Shown piece after piece: positions 59,759 through 64,000 of a stretch of DNA of 64,000 nt. The DNA lies in the NCBI RefSeq assembly GCF_024054195.1, contig NZ_JAMXLB010000001.1:2787845-2851844 (forward strand), read 5' to 3'. Positions within the stretch are counted from its first letter, which is position 1, and each line of letters starts with the position of its first letter. The translations under genes and the position numbers were made by a program. The notes under the pieces were generated by a model that saw nothing but the letters and a program-made list of their open reading frames with translations, was not told the DNA's origin and did no database searches. The DNA comes from Flavobacterium sp. NRK F7 (GTDB lineage Bacteria; Bacteroidota; Bacteroidia; Flavobacteriales; Flavobacteriaceae).

Positions 59759-61168
59759 ATGAAAATTGAACAAATATATACAGGTTGTATTGCTCACGCA
59801 GCATATTATATTGAAAACAATGGTGAAGCTGCCATTTTCGATCCTTTACGAGAAGTAGAGCCTTACCTTGAAAGAGCCAAAAAAGATGGTGCTACTATTA
59901 AATACATTTTTGAAACTCACTTTCATGCCGATTTTGTTTCAGGCCATTTAGATTTAGCTGAAAAAACAGGTGCAAAAATAGTGTATGGACCAACAGCTAA
60001 ACCTAATTTTGAAGCTATAATTGCTGAAGATAATCAAGAATTTACCATTGGTAATTATACCATTAAAGCGATACATACACCTGGTCATACTTTAGAAAGC
60101 ACCTGTTATCTGGTTTCAGATGAAAATGGTAAAGCACATGGAATTATTACGGGTGATACTTTATTTATAGGAGATGTAGGCAGACCCGATTTAGCTCAAA
60201 AGTTAGTAGCTGATTTAACACAAGAAAAATTAGCAGAATATCTTTTTCATTCTTTAAGGACTAAAATCATGCCTTTAAGCGATGATTTAATTGTGTATCC
60301 AAATCATGGAGCAGGAAGTGCTTGTGGTAAAAACATGAGTAAAGAAACTACAGATACTTTGGGGAACCAAAAAAAGACGAACTATGCGTTACGATTGGAT
60401 ATGACTATGGAAGAATTTAAGCAGGAATTATTAGATGGTTTATTACCGCCTCCAGCCTATTTTCCTCAAAATGTAATGATGAACATTGAAGGATATGAAA
60501 GCTTAGATCAAGTAAAAGAAAAAGCGAATAAACCACTAACTCCAAAAGAATTTGAAACTATTGCAAACCAGACTGAGGCTGTAATTTTAGATGTAAGAAA
60601 TGAATATGATTTTATAAAAGAACACGTTCCAAATTCCATTTTTATTGGTTTACATGGACAATTTGCTCCATGGGTGGGTGCCTTAATTCGAGATGTAAAG
60701 CAACCTATCCTGCTTATTACTCCAGAAGGCAAAGAGGAAGAAACGGTTACAAGACTTTCAAGAGTAGGCTTTGACAATACTCTTGGTTTTTTAGAAGGTG
60801 GTTTAGACGCTTGGAAAAAAGCAGGGTATGAAACGGATAACGTTACCTCTATAACTCCAGAAGAATTTGCTCTAAAATTTGAAAATGCCACTGTTATAGA
60901 TGCCAGAAAACCTGGAGAGTTTACAGCAGAACATGTTGAAAATGCAAAAAACATTCCCTTAGATTTTATTAATGACCATTTAGCTGAAATCCCAAAAGAG
61001 GATTCCTTTTATGTACATTGTGCTGGTGGTTATCGTTCCGTAATTTGGGCCTCCATTATGAAATCGCGTGGGTATCACAACATGATTAACGTAGAAAAAG
61101 GAATGGCTGGAATAAGGAATACAGAAATACCTTTGACGAATTATGTATGTCCGTCAACTTTAAAATAA
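59759..61168 (+). CDS. Persulfide dioxygenase-rhodanese (CstB-like)
   Basis: The 469-aa protein has an N-terminal MBL domain with ETHFHADFVSGHLDLAEKTG (HxHxDxxxH), AIHTPGHTLESTCYLV and GDTLFIGDVGRPDLA, matching persulfide dioxygenases (ETHE1). Two rhodanese-like domains follow; the first has TPEGKEEE in place of the Cys loop (inactive), the second has YVHCAGGYRSVIWAS with the active Cys. This is the CstB architecture. It oxidises glutathione or low-molecular persulfides to sulfite/thiosulfate. The Crp/Fnr regulator and TauE exporter upstream form a sulfide detoxification unit. Confidence 0.92.
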   Translation: MKIEQIYTGCIAHAAYYIENNGEAAIFDPLREVEPYLERAKKDGATIKYIFETHFHADFVSGHLDLAEKTGAKIVYGPTAKPNFEAIIAEDNQEFTIGNYTIKAIHTPGHTLESTCYLVSDENGKAHGIITGDTLFIGDVGRPDLAQKLVADLTQEKLAEYLFHSLRTKIMPLSDDLIVYPNHGAGSACGKNMSKETTDTLGNQKKTNYALRLDMTMEEFKQELLDGLLPPPAYFPQNVMMNIEGYESLDQVKEKANKPLTPKEFETIANQTEAVILDVRNEYDFIKEHVPNSIFIGLHGQFAPWVGALIRDVKQPILLITPEGKEEETVTRLSRVGFDNTLGFLEGGLDAWKKAGYETDNVTSITPEEFALKFENATVIDARKPGEFTAEHVENAKNIPLDFINDHLAEIPKEDSFYVHCAGGYRSVIWASIMKSRGYHNMINVEKGMAGIRNTEIPLTNYVCPSTLK

Positions 61169-61185
61169 CAATTTTTCATAAAAAA

Positions 61186-61211
61186 TGTCAGGTTTCTACC
61201 TGACATTTTTT
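61186..61211 (+). terminator. Rho-independent terminator
   Basis: TGTCAGGT (61186-61193) pairs with ACCTGACA (61198-61205), loop TTCT, then TTTTTT (61206-61211). It ends the persulfide dioxygenase transcript. Confidence 0.85.
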
Positions 61212-61257
61212 ATGAAAAATTTAATTCCAAATTATATTTAGAGTATTTTAATTTAAA

Positions 61258-61265
61258 TACATTTG
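61258..61265 (+). promoter_or_regulatory. -7 box of the TlpA-like gene
   Basis: TACATTTG, 26 bp before the ATG at 61292. Confidence 0.5.
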
Positions 61266-61291
61266 CCTAAAATTAAATGACAAAATTATAA

Positions 61292-62428
61292 ATGAAGAAA
61301 ACTTTTGTATTACTAGCAACTGCTTTAGCATTCGTATCATGTAATAAAGCTTTAGAAAATCAATATGAAATTACAGGTACAGTAAAAGGTATTGAGAATG
61401 GAAAAAAATTATTCATTCAAGTTCAAGATGAAATGGGCAGACCTATTTCTAAAGATACTGCTATCGTTAACAATAACAAATTTGAATTTAAAGGTGATGT
61501 AACAGGTATTGACATTGCTTTTATAAAACCAGAAGAAGGTATGCAAGCTTTACCTTTTATTTTTGAAGAAGGAAAAATTGAAATTGAGTTTAATAAAGAC
61601 AGTCTTCAAAAATCAAAAATTGGTGGTACATTTAACAATGATAAATTCCAAGAATTTAATGATAAAGTAAGTAAAGTTGGTGAAAAAATAAACCAATTTA
61701 AGAAAGATAATGATGAAAAGATGAAGACGGCACAAGCATCACAAGATACCGTTGTAATCAATCAAGTGATGAAAGACTATAAAGTAATTCAAGAGGAGAC
61801 ACAAAAAAACGTGAAAGAAACGTATGTGAATTTCGTGAAGGCTAACCCTAAAGCTTATGTTTCTGCCTTACTATTAGAAAATATGCTTTTAAGTAATGCA
61901 TTAACCATTGAAGAAGTAAAAGAAAACTATGAAAAATTAGATCCTTCTTTAGCAGAAACCAAACCAGTTAAGAATATTAAAAAAACATTAGATGCAGCTA
62001 CAGCAATAACAATGGGTAAAACTGCTCCTGATTTTAGTGGTCCATCACCAGAAGGAAAAACAATCTCTTTAAAAGAATCATTAGGGAAAGTAACGATTAT
62101 TGATTTTTGGGCTTCATGGTGCAAACCTTGCCGTCTTGAAAATCCAAATGTTGTTGCTTTGTATAATGAATTACATGAAAAAGGTCTAAATATCATTGGA
62201 GTTTCTTTAGATAAAGATGCTGAGAGCTGGAAAAAAGCAATAGCTGATGATGGGTTAGTTTGGAATCATGTTTCAAATTTAAAGTTTTGGCAAGATCCAA
62301 TTGCAGAACAATACAATGTAAAAAGTATTCCAGCAACTTTTATCTTAGATGAAAAAGGAAATATTGTAGCAAAAGACTTAAGAGGAGATGAATTGAAAGC
62401 GAAAGTTTTAGAATTATTAGGTCAATAA
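61292..62428 (+). CDS. TlpA-family thiol-disulfide oxidoreductase lipoprotein
   Basis: The 378-aa protein has a lipobox (ALAFVSCNKAL). The N-terminal half (about 20-130) is a DUF4369-like beta domain (YEITGTVKGIENGKKLFIQV), a coiled coil follows (KVGEKINQFKKDNDEKMKT), and the C-terminal thioredoxin-fold domain has IIDFWASWCKPCRLENPNVV (CxxC active site) and KSIPATFILDEKGNI (cis-Pro). It works as a periplasmic reductase for cytochrome or exported-protein cysteines. Single gene; a terminator follows at 62455-62478. Confidence 0.92.
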   Translation: MKKTFVLLATALAFVSCNKALENQYEITGTVKGIENGKKLFIQVQDEMGRPISKDTAIVNNNKFEFKGDVTGIDIAFIKPEEGMQALPFIFEEGKIEIEFNKDSLQKSKIGGTFNNDKFQEFNDKVSKVGEKINQFKKDNDEKMKTAQASQDTVVINQVMKDYKVIQEETQKNVKETYVNFVKANPKAYVSALLLENMLLSNALTIEEVKENYEKLDPSLAETKPVKNIKKTLDAATAITMGKTAPDFSGPSPEGKTISLKESLGKVTIIDFWASWCKPCRLENPNVVALYNELHEKGLNIIGVSLDKDAESWKKAIADDGLVWNHVSNLKFWQDPIAEQYNVKSIPATFILDEKGNIVAKDLRGDELKAKVLELLGQ

Positions 62429-62454
62429 TCCTTAAAAAAACTATTATTTTAAAA

Positions 62455-62478
62455 AAATCTCCTTAGGGAGATTTTTTT
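62455..62478 (+). terminator. Rho-independent terminator
   Basis: AAATCTCC (62455-62462) pairs with GGAGATTT (62467-62474), loop TTAG, with T run beyond. Confidence 0.8.
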
Positions 62479-62533
62479 ATATTTTTCATTTACAAACAGT
62501 TATAAAATTATTAAAAAAATAGCTGTTTTTTTG

Positions 62534-62564
62534 TTTGCGAATATAAAAAACAATAGTATATTTG
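62534..62564 (+). promoter_or_regulatory. Promoter of tRNA-Tyr
   Basis: -33 box TTTG (62534-62537) and -7 box TATATTTG (62557-62564) with a 19-bp spacer, a clean Bacteroidetes promoter 29 bp before the tRNA. Confidence 0.7.
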
Positions 62565-62593
62565 CCATCGCTAAGTCAAAATAGCGACAGGCT

Positions 62594-62674
62594 GGGGAGA
62601 TACTCAAGCGGCCAACGAGGGCAGACTGTAAATCTGCTGGGAAACCTTCGCAGGTTCGAATCCTGCTCTCCCCA
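62594..62674 (+). tRNA. tRNA-Tyr (anticodon GTA)
   Basis: Acceptor GGGGAGA (62594-62600) pairs with TCTCCCC (62667-62673) and A74 is the discriminator. The anticodon stem GCAGA/TCTGC carries loop CTGTAAA with anticodon GTA. The T arm has GGTTCGAATCC. A long variable arm (class II) is present. CCA is not encoded. A hairpin terminator follows. Confidence 0.97.
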
Positions 62675-62682
62675 CAAAAAAA

Positions 62683-62708
62683 GCATCAATTTCTTGATGC
62701 TTTTTTTT
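62683..62708 (+). terminator. Rho-independent terminator of tRNA-Tyr
   Basis: GCATCAA (62683-62689) pairs with TTGATGC (62694-62700), loop TTTC, then T8 (62701-62708). The A run before it also makes it work for the minus-strand gene ending at 62730. Confidence 0.85.
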
Positions 62709-62729
62709 ATTTTATAACTATTCTATTTT

Positions 62730-63425
62730 TTATTCCAACACAAAACTGATGGTTACATTGGCATTAATTTCAATTTCTCCAATTGCCAACGTTTCATTTG
62801 CAGCATCCATTTCTAATCCTTTAGCCATAACATTACGATACATTGGCTGTGGATAACTTGGTGCGGTTGTATCAGAAATTGAAATTGCTTTGCCAATTTT
62901 TTGATTTAAAACACTCACATAATCCTCTGCTTTCATTTTGGCATCCATAACGGCTTTTTTTCTAGCTTCTGTTTCATATTGCTTCATTTTAGAAGATTTA
63001 AACTCCACACCTTGTATTTGATTAATTCCGCTATTCACTAAATCCATCATTACACTTTCATATTTAGAAAGATCTTTCAAATGAATTTTAATCGTTTGAC
63101 TAGCTACATAATTGTTCTTTTTGGTTTGATAATCATAATTCTTATACAAAGAAACTTGCTGTGTTTGAAAATCTGAAGCCGGAATCCCTTTAGATTTAAT
63201 AGTTTTAAGTACTAAATCCACCGTTTCATCATTCTTTTTCTTTACTTCCTTCGCATCTGAACCAGTATACTCAACTCCAACAGTTATGAGAGCTTCATCT
63301 GGGGTTACTTTTACTTTTCCTTCACCTGAGACAGTCACTTGTGAAATAGGCGTTAATTTGTTTTCTTGTGCTTGATTCATCATAGTCGTACCTACTAATA
63401 GTAGTGTTAAAATTGCTTTTTTCAT
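62730..63425 (-). CDS. SIMPL-domain (DUF541) secreted protein
   Basis: The 231-aa protein has a signal peptide (MKKAILTLLLVGTTMMNQAQ) and a SIMPL/DUF541 domain: VSGEGKVKVTPDEALITVGV, KTIKSKGIPASDFQTQQVSL and IQGVEFKSSKMKQYETEARK. SIMPL proteins are periplasmic stress proteins of uncertain function. It lies 39 bp downstream of the rhomboid gene on the same strand. Confidence 0.9.
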   Translation of the reverse strand: MKKAILTLLLVGTTMMNQAQENKLTPISQVTVSGEGKVKVTPDEALITVGVEYTGSDAKEVKKKNDETVDLVLKTIKSKGIPASDFQTQQVSLYKNYDYQTKKNNYVASQTIKIHLKDLSKYESVMMDLVNSGINQIQGVEFKSSKMKQYETEARKKAVMDAKMKAEDYVSVLNQKIGKAISISDTTAPSYPQPMYRNVMAKGLEMDAANETLAIGEIEINANVTISFVLE

Positions 63426-63464
63426 ATTATTTTTTATGTTTATTTGTTCAAAAGATATGCCAAA

Positions 63465-64000
63465 CTATAGTTTGTTCGTTTTATGCAAATAAAATAAGAT
63501 TACAATTGGAATAGTTAACAAAATAACCATCCTAGTATTGGTTTCAATAAGAGAAGGTTGTCTAATTAACGTAATTAAATAACCTCCAATAGCACCACCA
63601 AAATGAGCCGTATGGCCAATATTATCTCTTTTTGCCTTCATTCCATAAATTGAATATAACAAATAGCCAATTCCAAAAATATAACCTGGTATTGGAATCG
63701 GGATAAAGAAAAAATATAAATTCAAATCGGGATACAACAAGATTGAACTATAAATAATTCCTGTTACAGCACCTGATGCACCAATGGCACGATAGGAATA
63801 ATCATTTTTATGCATATACAAGGTAAGCAAACTTCCAGCTACCATACTTCCAAAATAGATATAGAGAAAATAAATATTACCTAATCTATCAATTACAATA
63901 GGTGCAAAAAAGTACAAGGTAAGCATATTGAATATCAAATGAGCAAAATCAAGATGTAGAAATCCAGAAGTAATCATTCTGAATTGCTCTCCTGCTCTAA
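63465..64000 (-). CDS. Rhomboid intramembrane protease, cut by window end
   Basis: The minus-strand frame is open to base 64000 with codons for RAGEQFRMITSGFLHLDFAH, so the N-terminus lies outside the window; the Met at 63977 is internal. Rhomboid features: HLIFNMLTLYFF, the catalytic serine in AIGASGAVTGI and the catalytic His in HTAHFGGAIGGYL. The membrane-embedded protease cleaves transmembrane substrates. Confidence 0.92.
   Translation of the reverse strand, partial: RAGEQFRMITSGFLHLDFAHLIFNMLTLYFFAPIVIDRLGNIYFLYIYFGSMVAGSLLTLYMHKNDYSYRAIGASGAVTGIIYSSILLYPDLNLYFFFIPIPIPGYIFGIGYLLYSIYGMKAKRDNIGHTAHFGGAIGGYLITLIRQPSLIETNTRMVILLTIPIVILFYLHKTNKL

Overview
The window is AT-rich DNA from a member of the Bacteroidetes, most likely family Flavobacteriaceae. 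Evidence: -7 promoter boxes of the form TAnnTTTG, almost no Shine-Dalgarno sequences, many MKK-type signal peptides and lipoproteins, a TonB receptor with an N-terminal carboxypeptidase-D-like domain next to a beta-propeller phytase, a TPR/LuxR-type regulator, DUF2147, DUF4268, SIMPL and NRDE proteins, and the intergenic repeats usual in flavobacterial genomes. The only RNA gene seen is a tRNA-Tyr near the right end.

Layout. 1-2.2 kb: the start of a secreted protein, a long intergenic region with palindromes and a 21-bp tandem repeat, and a lipoprotein. 2.2-5.5 kb: three oxidoreductase/hydrolase genes diverging from an HxlR regulator. 5.5-8.3 kb: small lipoproteins among copies of a 51-bp intergenic repeat. 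8.4-10.8 kb: a TetR gene with four operator-like palindromes, a carbonic anhydrase and an MBL-fold hydrolase. 11.1-16.9 kb: a phytate-use locus (regulator, TonB receptor, phytase). 17.2-18.9 kb: a secreted protein with a poly-Asp run. 19.6-33.9 kb: a defence island made of one long operon, hsdM-hsdS-five accessory genes-hsdR-metalloprotease, followed by tiny membrane proteins. The accessory genes are two small PD-(D/E)XK-like proteins, a protein resembling a class III nucleotide cyclase, and two DUF262 (GmrSD-like) proteins. 34-43.7 kb: FNT channel, NAD(P)-binding protein, HAD phosphatase, Pmp3-like peptide, an amino-acid permease and conserved unknowns, with REP-like repeats between them. 43.8-53 kb: a CxxCH lipoprotein, acyltransferase, NUDIX hydrolase, and an MsrB-DinB-NRDE-ATP-grasp operon. 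53-58.2 kb: a membrane protein and a MoxR-ATPase/VWA operon. 58.2-61.2 kb: a sulfide/persulfide detoxification unit (Crp/Fnr regulator, TauE/SafE exporter, persulfide dioxygenase-rhodanese). 61.3-64 kb: TlpA-like lipoprotein, tRNA-Tyr, SIMPL protein and a rhomboid protease cut by the window end.

The most notable signals are regulatory or architectural. (1) The dyad AGGTA-N4-TACCT lies exactly 37 nt upstream of the -7 box at four unrelated promoters, including that of the restriction-modification operon. (2) The type I restriction operon carries a cyclase-like gene and four putative nucleases between hsdS and hsdR. (3) Gene-specific palindromes with similar geometry lie at the TetR, Crp/Fnr and first-gene promoters. 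(4) A 21-bp tandem repeat keeps an open heptapeptide frame on one strand. Family assignments come from motifs and memory of families; no database search was run.
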